Assembly: GCA_026129465.1 (NCBI GenBank)
Contig: JAHCIA010000001.1
Coordinates: forward strand, 3,672,001-3,736,000
Source: Flavobacteriales bacterium
Lineage (GTDB): Bacteria; Bacteroidota; Bacteroidia; Flavobacteriales_F; PHOS-HE28
DNA: 64,000 nt
Reading direction: 5' to 3'
Below the pieces are notes generated by a model. It was not told the origin of the DNA, did not search any database, and was given only the letters and a program-made list of their open reading frames with translations. The translations under genes were made by a program, and so were the position numbers. Shown one piece after another: positions 27,734-38,500 of the stretch. Positions within the stretch are counted from its first letter, which is position 1. The number at the start of each line of letters is the position of its first letter.

Positions 27734-30700
27734 CTGGCAATAGTCTCCCCAAACGCACCAGGTGGGCACGTTGTTGATGTTCTTGCGGCTGCGCACGCGC
27801 ACATTGTAGGTGACACCCGGTTGCATGGCCGGCTGGCTCGTCCAGTTCAGGTGGCGCTGCACCGTGGTGGTCTGCAACACGGCCAGGTAGGGCGCCTCAC
27901 CGGGCAGGTTGGTGAACTCCCACTCGTAGAGGTTGGCGCCACTGATGGCCATGGCGTACAGCCTGTTGGCCGCGCTGTTGGGGCCGCCCCAGGTGCGGGT
28001 CACACCGCAGCTGAAGAAGGGATGCCCCACCACATCATTGAGTTTGGTGGGCGGGCAGGCGGCCGTCACCGGATCGAGCGTTACGCGGCAAGCCGGGCCG
28101 TACTCCATGGGGTTGCCGGCCACCACACCGCGCACACGCACGTTGTACAGGTTGAAGTCCTGCAGGTGGTTGACCTGTGCCCAGTTGTTGAGCTTGGCGT
28201 GGCAGGCGCGCAGGGCGGTCTGTGGTGCCGGAGGCTGGCAGAGGGACTGCCACATCTGGCTGCTGTTGAAGCCTTCGCTCACCGTGTGGCTGCGGAAGCG
28301 GCGGAAGCTGTAACCACCGTTGGGGTCGAAGAACCAGAACTCGTAGCCGCTGGAGCTGGCGTTCGGCCCACCGAATTCGGCGCTCACATCGCAGTTTTCA
28401 TGGGCCACGATGAAGTTGCCGCTCACCCAGTAGTTGCGGTCGCAACTGGTGTCGATCAGGCGGTCCGTGCCCAGGGGCAGGCACCAGCTTTCACCGGCGG
28501 CCAGGGTGCTTTCCTCGGTGTCTCCATCGTTGAAGTCGCTGAAGTTGTTGCGGTTGTCGATGATGCGATCACCGGCCAGGGTGCGCAGGGTGTAGCCGCC
28601 GATGAAGCCACCGGATTCCATGCCATCGCCAAAGCTGTCGTACACCTCCAGGCGGAAGCAGCCATTGTCCACGCACACCTGCTCGGTGATGATGGCGTTG
28701 GGCTGGCCTGGGTAGGTACCACCCGAAGCCACCGTCAGGTTGGTGTTGTCATCGATGATGGCCCAACTGGTCTCACTGGGCCAGCCATCGGTTTGCAGTT
28801 CCAGCACCAGTTGGTGCACACAACCCGGGGGCAGTTGGCAGCTCATGGTGAGGTTGCCCGTGCCGCTGGCATTGATGAAGCCCGACACACGGATCCAATA
28901 GGACTGGCCGGCGACCACCGGGAAGGTGATGGCACTGGTGAAACTGGCGCAACCGTCAGAGTCATCGTTGCAGGCGAGTTGGTTCCCACCACAAGCGTCG
29001 AAGGCGCTCAACACCGTATCGAAGCTGGCATCGCCGCAGGTGCTGGCCGTGGCATCGCCGGTGCAGGTGGCCACGTACTCGAACCAGACGTCCAGATTCG
29101 ATGCGTTTCCGTTGAATACACAGTTGGGGCTCAGCACCACATCGGGACCTGTGGCACCCACTGTGCTGAAGGGCGTGACACCGTTGCCGATGACGATCGC
29201 ATTGGCGCACAGGTCATTCGCCGGAGGGCATGGTCCGCAGTCGCCTGGGCAGGTGGCGCAGGTCTCGTCGCCGTTGCAGATGGCGTCGCCGCAAACAGGG
29301 GGCGGCGGGGCTTCGCAGGCCGTGGCGGTCACCGTCACTTGGTACGGGCCGTTGGTGCCTGGGCCGAAGTTACCTATGGGCAGGTAGTAGGTTCCGGCCG
29401 GCAGTTCGGCGTAGAAAGTGGTCCAGTTGCCATTGCCGCAGCTGGTATTCTCGGCAGAGGTTTGAATGACGCCATCTGTTGCCGGGCAATCGATGGCGAT
29501 GCCGGTCCAAGAATCGTCATAGACGGGGCCACAGTATGAGAAGGTCACATTCGCGCAGGCCGCGAGCGTGAAGGAATGCCAGACGTTGGGCACACTGTTG
29601 AAGATCCCATCACCAGCCGTGGTGGCGCCCACTGTGGTGCCGGTGAACACCAGCGGTGCACCGTCCACAATGAGGTCCTCAGGCGTCACATCCGCGCAGT
29701 CGTCGTTCTCGGGGGCGGGCGGCGGCACAATGCAGCTCATGGTAAGGTTGCCAGTGCCGGTGCCGCCGTTGAAGCCGGCGATGCGCACCCAGTAGGACTG
29801 GCCAGCCACCACCGAGAAGTTCACCGAGGATGTGAGACCGCACCCACCGGCATCGTCGTTGCAGGCCAGTTCATTGCCACCGCAGGCGTCGAAGATGGCC
29901 AGTGAAGTGTCGAAAGTGGCATCGTTGCAGGTGCTGGCCGTGGCCGTGCCGGTGCAGGTGGCCACGTACTCGAACCACACGTCGTTCACGTCGTTGGCTC
30001 CCGCGCAGCTGCTTTCATTCGCGCCTGTGGCGCCTATGGAACTGAATGGCGTGACACCGTTGCCGATGACGATGGCGTCCGCGCACAGGTCGTTGCTGGG
30101 GCCGGAGGAGGCCGCCTCCTCAGCACAGATGGAGAAGGTGCCCTGTGCCAATGCGACCACACGCACCCTATACTGGGTGTCGGGTGTCACGGCGAATGGC
30201 GCATGTGGGCTTTCCCCATTGAGGCAGGCGACCACAGCGCCGCCGCAGGCATCGAACACCTCGGCACCGATCGGGGTCTGCGTGATGATGTTCAGGCCGA
30301 TCTCGATGAAGGTGGCGCTTCCCGAATTGAAGGTGTACCACACGTCGGTCAAACCTGGGAAATCACCCACACAGCTGAAGAGCGTACCGCCATCGTTGGT
30401 GGCACCTATCGTGCTGCCCTCCACCAGACCGGCGGCGCACTGGCCCGCAGGCTGTACGACCAGATCCGTGGCATTCGCACAATCGTCGTTGGCGACCGGC
30501 CCGCTGCAGCTCATGGTGAGGTTGCCAGTGCCGGTGCCGCCGTTGAAGCCGGCGATGCGCACCCAGTAGGACTGGCCAGCCACCACCGAGAAGTTCACCG
30601 AGGATGTGAGACCGCACCCACCGGCATCGTCGTTGCAGGCCAGTTCATTGCCACCGCAGGCGTCGAAGATGGCCAGTGAAGTGTCGAAAGTGGCATCGTT

Positions 30701-32461
30701 GCAGGTGCTGGCCGTGGCCGTGCCGGTGCAGGTGGCCACGTACTCGAACCACACGTCGTTCACGTCGTTGGCGCCGGCACAGGAGGAGAGGTTGGTCCCG
30801 GTGGCGTTGATGGAGGAGAAGGGATGTGTGCCATCACCGACCACTGTGGCATTGGCGCAGTCGTCGTTCGCCGGCGTGCACGGGCCGCAGTCGTCCGGGC
30901 AGGTGGCGCAGGTCTCATCGCCTTCGCAGATGGCGTCGCCGCAGACGGGTGCCGGCGCTGTCCAGCACACCTCCAAGCTCAGGCCGTCGATGGTACCAAC
31001 GTCAGCACCGGCATTGTCCGTGATGTACACCGTCCAGTCGCCGTTGATGTTGTCCACACCTACCGCGGCCGGGAAGCCAAAGGTGGCCAGTATGCTGGTG
31101 GCGGTGTTGACACAGACGTCCGTGGTGCGATAGGTCCCGGAGGGGATGATGTCATTTGTACCCGGGGCCGCCACAGCAGCGGTCCACAAGGTGGTGGCGG
31201 CCCCATCGTTGAAGGCGTAATCGCCCAGCAGGTTCGAGCTGTCGCCGGCGCCTGGTGCGCCTGGCGGGCAGGTGGGCTGTCCTACCCGGAAGATCACCGT
31301 ATGGGTGGTGCCGGCCGGGCTGGTGAGCAGGATCACCAGGTCGCCCACCCAAGTGTGGGTCAAGCCGGTGAAGTTGAGCCCAATGTTCTCCACGGTGCCC
31401 GTGATCCCTGAAACGGGGATGGTAACATCGAGTCCAGCTAGGGGAGCATTGTCCGGGATGGCCGCCGGAAGCCCTGTACCAGCGAAGAATGAGGTGTTCG
31501 ATCCGCCCGTGAATTCGCATTCGTTGTCGACGCAGGAATAGGACCCGCACGATGTGGGGGGGCAACCGAGGTTGGAGTTGACCGGCAGAGCCACATTGCA
31601 GATCGCGTCACTCAAGTGTACCAGGGTCACGGTGTGTGCTCCATTGGCATAACCTGTGAAAGTGTAGGGGCTGCCCGCCACCGTGGCGCCATTCTGCACC
31701 GGGTTGCCATCCACCAGGATATCCACTGCCGCCCCAGGCGAATCACCAGTGCCGGTCACGTTCACCTGGATGTCGTAGGTGGCGCAGCCAGCGTTCACCG
31801 CCACGGCGGTTCCGGTCGGAGGAGCGCATGCGAGCCCCGCTATCGTTATGGGTGCGTTCGGAGTCTGCTCATAGTGGATCTCCAGGATCGTGCGCACTGT
31901 GGTGAAAGAGGAGCCCACCTCCACCCTGGCATATCCATACCTCAGTTCACTGTCGTCGCCAAGGAACCGGAACCCGACGTAGTTGTCTGCGGAGTTGAAG
32001 GTCCAAGCACCTATGCCTGCACCAGTAGAAGCTCCAGAGCCCCATGCTCCGGTCCCCGGGATCGTATACCCCATCGGCAGGTTGCTGATACCAGTGCCTC
32101 CCGGCATGACATGGTAGACCCCACCTGCCGGTGCACTTGGATTGAACCAGTTCAAATTGGTTGCAGACCATGGGTTCATGTCCCAGCCTGGAGCAGCCGC
32201 TGCTGTGCCGAAGGCCTGGGTCTCCACATTGATGTAGACACCAGCCGTGGTCAACGGAATATCAATACCGCCGGGGGGTATCCAACTGACCACTTGGGCG
32301 GAGAGACCTCCGGTGGCGACGATACCTGCCACGGCGGCCGCGGCTTTGGCCGAAGCGCGGAAGTGCTTGTTCAATCGGTCCTTCAGCCTCGACGGTCGTT
32401 CCGCCGGACTGGCTGCTGCAGCCATGGGCCGCAACACTTCATGGGGTAATTGGGCGCTCAT
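27416..32461 (-). CDS. Large multidomain T9SS cargo protein with P-domain and repeated PPC-like domains
   Basis: The 1681-residue protein has an unusually long N-terminus, with the export signal probably around residues 35-56 (ASAKAAAAVAGIVATGGLSAQ). Residues about 320-500 resemble the proprotein-convertase P-domain (THTWVGDLVILLTSPAGTTH, then DNINGDWTVYITDNAGAD). Two cysteine knots VCGDAIC-x-GDETCATCP-x-DCGPC lie near 505 and 1055. Four or five beta-sandwich repeats of about 125 residues start NDDCANAT and include VWFEYVATCTGTATASTC and SYWVRIAGFNGGTGTGNLTM. From about 1215 comes the module shared with the 20.4- and 35.5-kb proteins, and from about 1592 the T9SS sorting domain ending QRLVIQP. 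No catalytic domain is recognised; a surface or matrix protein is inferred. Confidence 0.82.
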   Translation of the reverse strand: MSAQLPHEVLRPMAAAASPAERPSRLKDRLNKHFRASAKAAAAVAGIVATGGLSAQVVSWIPPGGIDIPLTTAGVYINVETQAFGTAAAAPGWDMNPWSATNLNWFNPSAPAGGVYHVMPGGTGISNLPMGYTIPGTGAWGSGASTGAGIGAWTFNSADNYVGFRFLGDDSELRYGYARVEVGSSFTTVRTILEIHYEQTPNAPITIAGLACAPPTGTAVAVNAGCATYDIQVNVTGTGDSPGAAVDILVDGNPVQNGATVAGSPYTFTGYANGAHTVTLVHLSDAICNVALPVNSNLGCPPTSCGSYSCVDNECEFTGGSNTSFFAGTGLPAAIPDNAPLAGLDVTIPVSGITGTVENIGLNFTGLTHTWVGDLVILLTSPAGTTHTVIFRVGQPTCPPGAPGAGDSSNLLGDYAFNDGAATTLWTAAVAAPGTNDIIPSGTYRTTDVCVNTATSILATFGFPAAVGVDNINGDWTVYITDNAGADVGTIDGLSLEVCWTAPAPVCGDAICEGDETCATCPDDCGPCTPANDDCANATVVGDGTHPFSSINATGTNLSSCAGANDVNDVWFEYVATCTGTATASTCNDATFDTSLAIFDACGGNELACNDDAGGCGLTSSVNFSVVAGQSYWVRIAGFNGGTGTGNLTMSCSGPVANDDCANATDLVVQPAGQCAAGLVEGSTIGATNDGGTLFSCVGDFPGLTDVWYTFNSGSATFIEIGLNIITQTPIGAEVFDACGGAVVACLNGESPHAPFAVTPDTQYRVRVVALAQGTFSICAEEAASSGPSNDLCADAIVIGNGVTPFSSIGATGANESSCAGANDVNDVWFEYVATCTGTATASTCNDATFDTSLAIFDACGGNELACNDDAGGCGLTSSVNFSVVAGQSYWVRIAGFNGGTGTGNLTMSCIVPPPAPENDDCADVTPEDLIVDGAPLVFTGTTVGATTAGDGIFNSVPNVWHSFTLAACANVTFSYCGPVYDDSWTGIAIDCPATDGVIQTSAENTSCGNGNWTTFYAELPAGTYYLPIGNFGPGTNGPYQVTVTATACEAPPPPVCGDAICNGDETCATCPGDCGPCPPANDLCANAIVIGNGVTPFSTVGATGPDVVLSPNCVFNGNASNLDVWFEYVATCTGDATASTCGDASFDTVLSAFDACGGNQLACNDDSDGCASFTSAITFPVVAGQSYWIRVSGFINASGTGNLTMSCQLPPGCVHQLVLELQTDGWPSETSWAIIDDNTNLTVASGGTYPGQPNAIITEQVCVDNGCFRLEVYDSFGDGMESGGFIGGYTLRTLAGDRIIDNRNNFSDFNDGDTEESTLAAGESWCLPLGTDRLIDTSCDRNYWVSGNFIVAHENCDVSAEFGGPNASSSGYEFWFFDPNGGYSFRRFRSHTVSEGFNSSQMWQSLCQPPAPQTALRACHAKLNNWAQVNHLQDFNLYNVRVRGVVAGNPMEYGPACRVTLDPVTAACPPTKLNDVVGHPFFSCGVTRTWGGPNSAANRLYAMAISGANLYEWEFTNLPGEAPYLAVLQTTTVQRHLNWTSQPAMQPGVTYNVRVRSRKNINNVPTWCVWGDYCQVTIAPAAAPGNENMAMENITLNLWPNPNNGQQLWLSLDEVAADVETVAVDIYDLSGKRIVAREVAAQGGHLYTVLDLNSDLAAGMYMVNIIAGDAQYTQRLVIQP
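29731..30772 (-). repeat. Two near-identical 268-bp repeats within the large T9SS gene
   Basis: Positions 29731-29998 and 30505-30772 agree at all but one base that I can find (taagg against tgagg), at an offset of 774. Each encodes most of one PPC-like unit. The intervening repeat unit is much more diverged, so this pair reflects recent copying within the gene. Confidence 0.9.
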
Positions 32462-32665
32462 CTGATCAGGGTATTGAGTAGGGGTTTTGGAAACTCACGT
32501 CTAAGTAAAGGTCAATTTTCAAGAAATAACAAGGGCCTATTGAAAACCCTTCGATCCGGCTCGCGCCAGTATCGGAGAAAGTCGATCGGCCTCGTCAGGT
32601 ACATCCATGCAGCGGCGCTGTGCGCTGCCGCTTGCGATCGTGCCACACAGCTACCTTGCCTGCGG

Positions 32666-33253
32666 ATGAGCGCTTTCATCACCATTGTTTCGGGCCTGCC
32701 GCGCTCGGGCACCAGCTTGCTGATGCAGATGCTGGCGGCGGGCGGCATGCCCCTGCTCACCGATGGGCGGCGGGCGCCGGATATCGACAACCCGAAGGGC
32801 TATTTCGAGTTCGAACGCGTGAAGGCGCTGCCGGCCGATACCGCCTGGCTGGCCGAGGCACGTGGGCGCGCGGTGAAGGTGATCCACGCGCTGCTGCGCC
32901 ACCTGCCGGACCACGAGGTTTACCGGGTGCTCTTGGTGGAACGCGCGCTGCACGAAGTGGTCATGAGCCAGGGCAGGATGCTCGCCCGGCTTGGCAGGCC
33001 GGGCGGGGGGCTGGGCGCCGAGCGGATGATGAGCGTGTTCCGGCAGGAACTGGTTCGCGTGCAGAGCGCCCTGGCCGACAAGCCCAATGTGCGTGTCCTT
33101 CGGTTGCAGCACGCCCGGCTGATCGGCGACCCCCTGGCAGCGGCACAGGCCATGAACGCCTTCCTGGGCGGTGGGTTGGATACCGGGCGGATGGCGGAAG
33201 TGGTGGACCCGGCCCTGCACCGGAGCAGGACCGTTGATCCTGGATCAGCTTGA
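32666..33253 (+). CDS. Sulfotransferase-like P-loop protein
   Basis: The 195-residue product from ATG 32666 starts MSAFITIVSGLPRSGTSLLM. The loop SGLPRSGTS (9-17) is the 5'-phosphosulfate-binding motif of PAPS-dependent sulfotransferases, and PKGYFEFERVKAL downstream is common in bacterial sulfotransferase-family proteins. It is shorter than many members (250-300 residues), so it may be a minimal form. The frame is open upstream to 32450 but that part overlaps the divergent T9SS gene. Its 3' end overlaps the convergent phosphodiesterase-TPR gene by 9 bases. Substrate unknown. Confidence 0.75.
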   Translation: MSAFITIVSGLPRSGTSLLMQMLAAGGMPLLTDGRRAPDIDNPKGYFEFERVKALPADTAWLAEARGRAVKVIHALLRHLPDHEVYRVLLVERALHEVVMSQGRMLARLGRPGGGLGAERMMSVFRQELVRVQSALADKPNVRVLRLQHARLIGDPLAAAQAMNAFLGGGLDTGRMAEVVDPALHRSRTVDPGSA

Positions 33254-35329
33254 ACCAAGGCCGTGCTTCGCGGCGAAGTCTTCCAAGCCATACGGCCGGT
33301 CGCGGGCCGTGCGACGCGAACCAGCGGCAGGCGCCCCGGCCGCGGTACGATGCCTGGCAGCGGACCGCTCATCGCTGGCGAGCGTCGCCACCAGCGCGGC
33401 GAAGGCATGGCTTTCCACCGCCTCGGGATCGAAGCGAAGGGCCATCTCGAAGCTCTCCAGCGCATTCGCGAAGTCGCCATACCAGGCCAGCGCCATGCCC
33501 AGCAGGTGGTGCGCCTCGGGAATGGCCTGGGTGATCTCCAGCGCATCCAAGGCATGTTCCGCGGCCTCCTCGAAGTGCCCTGATGCGAGCTGGGCTTGCG
33601 CCAGGGCCAGGTGTGCGCCGATGTCCTTCGCATCGGCCTTCAAGGCCCGCTGCGCGTGGCGCACCGCGTCCGCGAAGCGCCCCATGCGCAAGGCCAGGCC
33701 TGCCAGCGCCAGAGCGTACGTCACGCGGTCGCCGGCCAGGCGTTCGGCCTGGGTCGCTGCCTTGCCACCTTCCTCCAGGTCTCCGGCCTCCACCAGTATC
33801 TGCGCCAGCATCAGGCGTGCTTCGGTATTGGAAGGGTCGCGCCTGCACAGGTCCTGCACCGTGGCGAGCGCTTTCTCGTGTTCGCCGGTGGCCATCAGGC
33901 TCTGGACCAGATGCGCTCCATAGCGTGCTGTGCCCGGCTGTTCCAGGGCCAGGGCCTGCAGGATGGGGACCGCTTCCGCGTGTTTCAACTGTGCGATCAG
34001 GCTCGTGGCGAGATTGAACCGGCTCTCGCGGCTCACCAGATCCACCTGGGCCTTTTTGTCCTTGGGCAGCGCCGCCAGGTAGCCCAGATCGATCAGCTGC
34101 ATGATCGCGGCATGGGTCTCCAGCGGATCCTGGCGCAGGTCGGCCGGGTGCATGCCCGCATCACCCTCCACAGCGTCCCACGATGGAAGGTGTGCCACCT
34201 GCAGGCCCGGGTCGAGGATCTCCTGCAGCACCCGGCCATCCATATCCTCGCCCACGGCAACACCCAGGAGGGCCAATGCGGTGGGCGCGATATCGAGCAA
34301 GGAGCACGGCCCGCATACCGCGCCGGGCACCACGCCAGGCCCCGCGGCGGCCAGGATCCCGAAAGGCCGATGCCAGCTGGCCTCCAACTCCATGCGCTGT
34401 TCAGGTGGAAGCCCCTTCAAGTTGGGCCGCTTCGCTCCGCTGTGGAAGCCATGGTCCGACAGCAAGATGACCGTGGCCTCCGGGCCAGCGCGCTCCAGCA
34501 AACGACCCAGGGAGGCGTCGTGCCACTCGTAAACCCGGTCCATCACGGCGCCATACTGCCGCACTTCACGTTCAGTGACATGGGACATGCGCGGGGGCCG
34601 GTACTGCATGAAATGATGGCCCACCGTATCGATGGCGTCGAAGAAGACCATGGTCGCGTCCCACGGGCCGGCTTCCATGGCCAGGTGCGCAGCGGCTTCC
34701 ACGCTCATGGCATGGGCCATGAGTTTTTTCAAGTGGCCGACCAGGTCCTTGCTTGAGCTTTCCGCTGAAGGAAGGAGCATCCGCAACTGCTCCTTGGGAA
34801 ATGCATGCGTGCGCTGACGTTGGGCGGCGATCGTCTCCGCCAGCTCCACCGGGTGTACCGAGCCGCTGAGGATGGGCCATGGCGCACCTGCGGAGCCGGG
34901 TTCAGCTTCTTGCAGCAGGTTGGTGACGATGCGCCCCTGAACGGGTTCGGCAGGATGGGAGGCATACCAGCCGACCACGTTGGTCGTCAAGCCCGTTCGG
35001 GACAGGATGTTCCACAGCGCCATGGTGCGGCGTGATGTGGAGCGCACCACACGCAGGCCATCTCCATCCGGCTTCGGCTCCACGAAGTTGAGGATGCCGT
35101 GCTTGTCGCAGGTCTTGCCCGTGGCGACCGAGGTCCAAAGGATCGGCGAGAGCTTCGGCTCCAAGGTCTTCAGATCGGCCCGGATGCCACGCGCCAGGAG
35201 CTTCCGCAAGTGGGGCATCCTGCCCTGCGCGAACAGGGCGTCCAGGATCAGCCAATCGGCGGCATCCCAGCCGATGACCAGCAACCGGCTTGCGAGCCTG
35301 CTTTGGGAGCGAAGGGCTTCCGGGTCCAT
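33245..35329 (-). CDS. Alkaline-phosphatase-superfamily phosphodiesterase with TPR tail
   Basis: The 694-residue product from ATG 35329 has an N-terminal type I phosphodiesterase/nucleotide pyrophosphatase domain: metal ligand in LLVIGWDAADW (Asp22), nucleophile in LSPILWTSVATGK (Thr66), DAIDTVGHHFMQY and LLSDHGFHSG as further metal ligands. Residues about 450-660 are tetratricopeptide helices (HLVQSLMATGEHEKALATVQDLC, YALALAGLALRMGRFADAVRHA, HHLLGMALAWYGDFANALESF). No signal peptide is seen. Related TPR fusions are common in environmental genomes but their substrate is not known to me. The extended frame to 35452 lacks a good start. Confidence 0.82.
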   Translation of the reverse strand: MDPEALRSQSRLASRLLVIGWDAADWLILDALFAQGRMPHLRKLLARGIRADLKTLEPKLSPILWTSVATGKTCDKHGILNFVEPKPDGDGLRVVRSTSRRTMALWNILSRTGLTTNVVGWYASHPAEPVQGRIVTNLLQEAEPGSAGAPWPILSGSVHPVELAETIAAQRQRTHAFPKEQLRMLLPSAESSSKDLVGHLKKLMAHAMSVEAAAHLAMEAGPWDATMVFFDAIDTVGHHFMQYRPPRMSHVTEREVRQYGAVMDRVYEWHDASLGRLLERAGPEATVILLSDHGFHSGAKRPNLKGLPPEQRMELEASWHRPFGILAAAGPGVVPGAVCGPCSLLDIAPTALALLGVAVGEDMDGRVLQEILDPGLQVAHLPSWDAVEGDAGMHPADLRQDPLETHAAIMQLIDLGYLAALPKDKKAQVDLVSRESRFNLATSLIAQLKHAEAVPILQALALEQPGTARYGAHLVQSLMATGEHEKALATVQDLCRRDPSNTEARLMLAQILVEAGDLEEGGKAATQAERLAGDRVTYALALAGLALRMGRFADAVRHAQRALKADAKDIGAHLALAQAQLASGHFEEAAEHALDALEITQAIPEAHHLLGMALAWYGDFANALESFEMALRFDPEAVESHAFAALVATLASDERSAARHRTAAGAPAAGSRRTARDRPYGLEDFAAKHGLGSS

Positions 35330-35455
35330 GCGCGGAACTTGAAGCGACGAAGAAAGCGCATGCGCGTTCGCTTTCAGCGAAGTTGGTTCGTCATCGATCG
35401 GAGTGGGCTGGCATCGGGCACCCTTCAGCATGTGGGCGTGATGGCCCCCCACGCG

Positions 35456-35485
35456 AAAGGGCCGCCCCTTGCGGAGCGGCCCTTT
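35456..35485 (-). terminator. Terminator of the third T9SS cargo gene
   Basis: A ten-pair stem aaagggccgc/gcggcccttt, the same hairpin family as at 20355 and 27366, lies 37 bases past the stop of the minus-strand gene. Confidence 0.75.
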
Positions 35486-35521
35486 GCGAAGTCTTGTTTC
35501 GAGGGACGACGTTCCTCGTTT

Positions 35522-38500
35522 CTACGGCTGCACCACCAGGCGGCGCACGTGCTGCTCGTCACCGGCGGTGATGGTCACCAGGTAGGTGCCGGCGGCCAGG
35601 CCACCGAGGTCGATGTTGGTGTAGAGGTGTCCGCCCTGGGTGGCGATCTCGCGTGCCATCACGCGCTTGCCGCTCAGGTCGTAGAGGTCCACGGCCACGG
35701 TGCCCACCTCAGCGGCCAGCTCATCCAGGGTGATCCACACTTGCTGGCCGTTGTTGGGGTTGGGCCAGAGGGCCAGGTTGCTGGCGGCATCGCCTTCCAG
35801 GGCCATGTTCTCATTGCCCGGCGCTGCGCTGGGTATGATGGTCACCTCGCAGGTCCAGCCCCAGTCGCACCAATTGGCACCACCGTCCTTGCTGGCCCGC
35901 ACGCGCACACGGTAGGTATTGCCTACGAGCATGGGATCACCTTGGCTGGCAGGCCAGTTCAGGTGGCGCTGCACGCCGGTGGTCTGGCGAGTCACGTAGT
36001 AGGCCGGTTCGTTGGGGTCATTGGTGAACTCCCACTCGTACAGGTTGGCACCGGCCACCGGGCGGGCGAAGAGGCGGTTGGCCACCTGGTTGGGCCCACC
36101 GAATTTCTTGTTCACGCCGCAGCTGAAGTTGGGGTTGCCGGGGATGTCGTTCAGACCCGTGGGCGGGCAGGCGGCCAGCACCGGATCGAGCGTCACGCGG
36201 CAGGCGGGGCCGAACTCGCTGAGCGGGTTGCCGGCCACCACGCCGCGCGAGCGCACGTTGTAGAGCACCCCGTTCTGCAGGTGGCTGGCGGCCGCCCAGT
36301 TGTTGAGCTTGATGTGGCAGGCGCGCACCGCGTTGTTGGGGGCGAAACCATCGCTCACGGTGTGTACACGCGTCTTGCGGAAGCTGAGGCCACCATTCGG
36401 ATCGTAGAACCAGAACTCGTAGCCGCTGCTGCTGGCGTTGGGACCGCCGAACTCGGCGCTAACCGTCAGGTTCTCCTTGCCCACCAGGTAGTCGCCGCTG
36501 CTCCACCAGTAGCGGTCGCAGCTGGTGTAGATGGGCTCATCGGTGCCCAGCGGAATGCAGAAGCCCTCGTTGCCGCTGATGCCGCTGTCGCCACCGGGGC
36601 CCAGCACCAGGTTGTCCGTATCGTCGATGATGCGGGCATTGCCGTAGGCGCCCACGGCATCCTTCAGCACCAGGCGGTAGCCACCGCTGATCACGTTGCC
36701 ACCGCTGTTGGTCACGCGCAGGTAGTAGCAGCCATCGGGCAGGCACAGGGGCACGCTGCCCTCGCCTGGGTTGATGCCGCCGGTCTCCACCACGGAGTCG
36801 TCCGTCTGGTCGTGGATGGTCCACACCAGATCCTGGTAGTTGGTGGTGTTGTTGTGCACGAAGAAGAGGTCTTCGGTGCAGGGGTTGGGGACGCCAGCGC
36901 AATCGATCAGGAAATCGGTGATCTGGACATTGTCCACCAGCCAGTCGCTACCGGCGCCATCGAGGTTGTCTGTTCCATAACGCCAGCGCAGTTGGATCGA
37001 TTGGCCCGCTGCTGCGGCAGGAAGATCCACCGTGGTGGTGAAGTAGTTCCCAGTTCCTCCGGCGGAAATTCCTGCCCATGCGGCACGCCCCTGCAAGGGG
37101 TTGGATGTACCTGCCGCCAACACATGGCTGTATCCCCCAGTGACCCAGGCACCTCCTGCCGCAATGATATCCGTCCATGCCCCGGCATTGATGCTTATCT
37201 CAAGCACTGCACCATCATAATAGGTGCCCAGGAATATGTCGGTGATCCAGTGTGAATTCTGGAAGCTCAGCTGCGCGGTTGTCGAAACAATATTGATCGG
37301 TGGGGTCACCAGGACGTTGTCCGAAGTTGTGCTTGTCAACTGTTCGTAATATGCACTATTCGGGTTGGAGAATGGGAACGTGGTGGAGGTGGTCCAAGGA
37401 TGAACGGTCCCTGTGAGGTTCTGATTCAACCAACCCGCAGGTAGCGCGGGTGCCGTGACCGCATCAAAATTCTCGGTGGTGCCCCCTGGCACCAGCACCA
37501 GCACGTCATTGATGGTCTGTGGATCACCGTCATCGCAGGGGATCGGGTCGTTGAAGCACACGTTGCCCAAGCAGTAGTCGTTGGTGGTGGGATCATTGTC
37601 ATTGCAACTGACGGTGCTGTTGGCATTGGCGCTCGCACTGCAAGCGGGGTTGCCCAAGTGTACCAGTGCGAGCAGATGGGTACTGCCATTGGTGAAGGGG
37701 CCAAATGGTCCATAGGACCCGATCCCAGCGCCTGCCACCTGGGTGATGCCATCGATCTCGATGTCCACGACGGCTCCCGGCGAATCGCCCGTTCCGGTCA
37801 CATCAATGGTCACTTCGTAGGTGTCGCAACCCGCGTTCACGAACGCATAGGACCCGGCAACGAATGCGCAGGTGGCAGGTCCGAACCGGTATTGGAGACC
37901 GGATGCGGGCACCACTCCAGGCGCGTATGTGCATCGGTCGGTATTGACCACAGCCGCCGTGGTGGCGCTCCAGTTCGTGGAGGTGGTGCGGCTGACGAAG
38001 TCCGCCGTGGTGGTGCGGATGCCGATGCCCGCGAGGTTGGATACGCCGGCCGTATTGGGTCCGAAACGCACGAAGATCGACTGGTTACCCGGCACGGCGC
38101 CATCCTCGTTCAACCAGACCTGGACGTTGATGTCATCCGCAACAACGCCGAAACGACGGGCACGATGGAACTGGAACACCAGGCTCCGAAATGGTGCGGT
38201 GCCCACGATGTAGCCTGTGATGGCGCTTCTTGGTGTCAGGGCGGTCGTACCACTCGCTGTTGCGGTGGTACTCATTGTGATCGTGCCTGCACCAGCGTCG
38301 AATGCGTTGATGATCGTCCCATTTTGGATACCGGTCCCGGACAGCCGGGTGCCCACTTGTACGTTGGCGAAGCTGCTCACACCGGTCAGCGTAGCGGACC
38401 CCGCGGTCCTTGTCGCAGTGAAGGTGGCGAATGTGGCCTCCGCCAGGTCCATGTTCATGAAGGCCACGCCATTGCCCAAAGCGGTGCCGGAGAGGTAGAC

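Noticed and set aside
27392..29539. Plus-strand frame of about 715 codons
   Set aside because: Antisense to the large T9SS gene; composition is shadow-like and there is no start context or domain.
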